Source of the DNA: Sphingobacterium paludis
GTDB lineage: Bacteria > Bacteroidota > Bacteroidia > Sphingobacteriales > Sphingobacteriaceae
Assembly: GCF_004364125.1 (NCBI RefSeq)
Contig: NZ_SNZV01000008.1
Coordinates: 1-64,000 of the forward strand
Length of the DNA: 64,000 bases
Reading direction: 5' to 3'
Shown: positions 63,802 through 64,000 of the stretch, piece by piece
Layout of the letters: each line of letters opens with the position of its first letter
Numbering within the stretch: position 1 is the stretch's first letter
Program-made: the position numbers and the translations under genes
Notes under the pieces: generated by a model
Seen by the model: only the letters and a program-made list of their open reading frames with translations
Told to the model about the DNA's origin: nothing
Databases searched by the model: none

Positions 63802-64000
63802 TTAACCGAAAGATTGCCGGAATTCCAACGGGCTTTGTTTGGTCTTGATCTTAAAGAGCTTGCTGAAACTCTGCGAATGCTCAAAACCTAATTCGTATGC
63901 AATTTCAGAAACTGACAACTCGGTTGTAGACAACTTTTCCTTTGCTTTTTCAATAAGTTTTTCGTGAATGTGTTGCTGTGTGGTTTGCCCTGTTAATTGC
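63802..64000 (-). CDS. AraC-family regulator, C-terminal HTH fragment (runs off window)
   Basis: The minus strand reads continuously from the right edge to a stop at 63802-63804. It gives the end of an AraC HTH domain: LSVSEIAYELGFEHSQSFSKLFKIK, KQSPLEFRQSFG. Only about 66 residues are visible, so the sensor domain and target cannot be judged. Confidence 0.85.
   Translation of the reverse strand, partial: QLTGQTTQQHIHEKLIEKAKEKLSTTELSVSEIAYELGFEHSQSFSKLFKIKTKQSPLEFRQSFG

Overview
The window comes from a Bacteroidota genome, most likely Sphingobacteriaceae (the Sphingobacterium/Parapedobacter/Pedobacter area). This rests on three SusC/SusD pairs, a hybrid two-component system, SPII lipoproteins with short leaders, a Bacteroidetes-type tyrosine recombinase, TAnnTTTG-like -7 boxes, and a CzcA-CzcC fusion. 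All calls were made by reading sequence; no database search was run.

Left part (1-16.5 kb): a polysaccharide utilisation locus (PUL) surrounded by mobile-element debris. A partial IS3 OrfA and a decayed IS66 transposase lie on its left. The PUL itself is a hybrid two-component regulator facing susC, susD, a GH43-like gene and two sulfatases, which suggests a sulfated glycan as substrate. A decayed IS982 transposase, a tyrosine integrase, a 14-bp perfect inverted repeat and tRNA-Pro(TGG) lie on its right. The region looks more AT-rich by eye than the rest, consistent with an island integrated at the tRNA.

Middle part (16.5-39 kb): a three-gene operon (cysteine-synthase-like, papain-like amidase, aspartate decarboxylase) behind a leader that contains a strong terminator. 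Then come a group III truncated haemoglobin, an M28 peptidase, an Smr protein, a yellow/MRJP-like protein and a DUF1080 lipoprotein. A pectin PUL follows (LacI regulator, SusC, SusD, a DUF4957/DUF5123-like beta-helix lipoprotein and a PL1 pectate lyase). A Crp-like regulator, a stand-alone receiver protein and outer-membrane or membrane proteins complete this part.

Right part (39-64 kb): an operon of an SbnA-like enzyme, an FAD/NAD(P) protein and a fold-III PLP decarboxylase (candidate 2,3-diaminopropionate-derived metabolite), convergent with a PaiB-like gene. Next is a SusC/SusD pair followed by a fused phosphodiesterase-alkaline phosphatase, suggesting organophosphate scavenging. A FUSC protein, about 1 kb of structured repeats, a bestrophin, a cytochrome c lipoprotein, a heavy-metal RND system (CzcA-CzcC fusion plus CzcB), a VOC/bleomycin-resistance-like gene with rifampin ADP-ribosyltransferase, and a partial AraC regulator follow.

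The most unusual feature is a dispersed repeat at 38.7-39.05 kb and 54.06-55.15 kb. Each copy has three consecutive hairpins. The first two stems differ completely in sequence between copy types but keep their pairing, and the element sits in tracts of uninterrupted 7-bp repeats.
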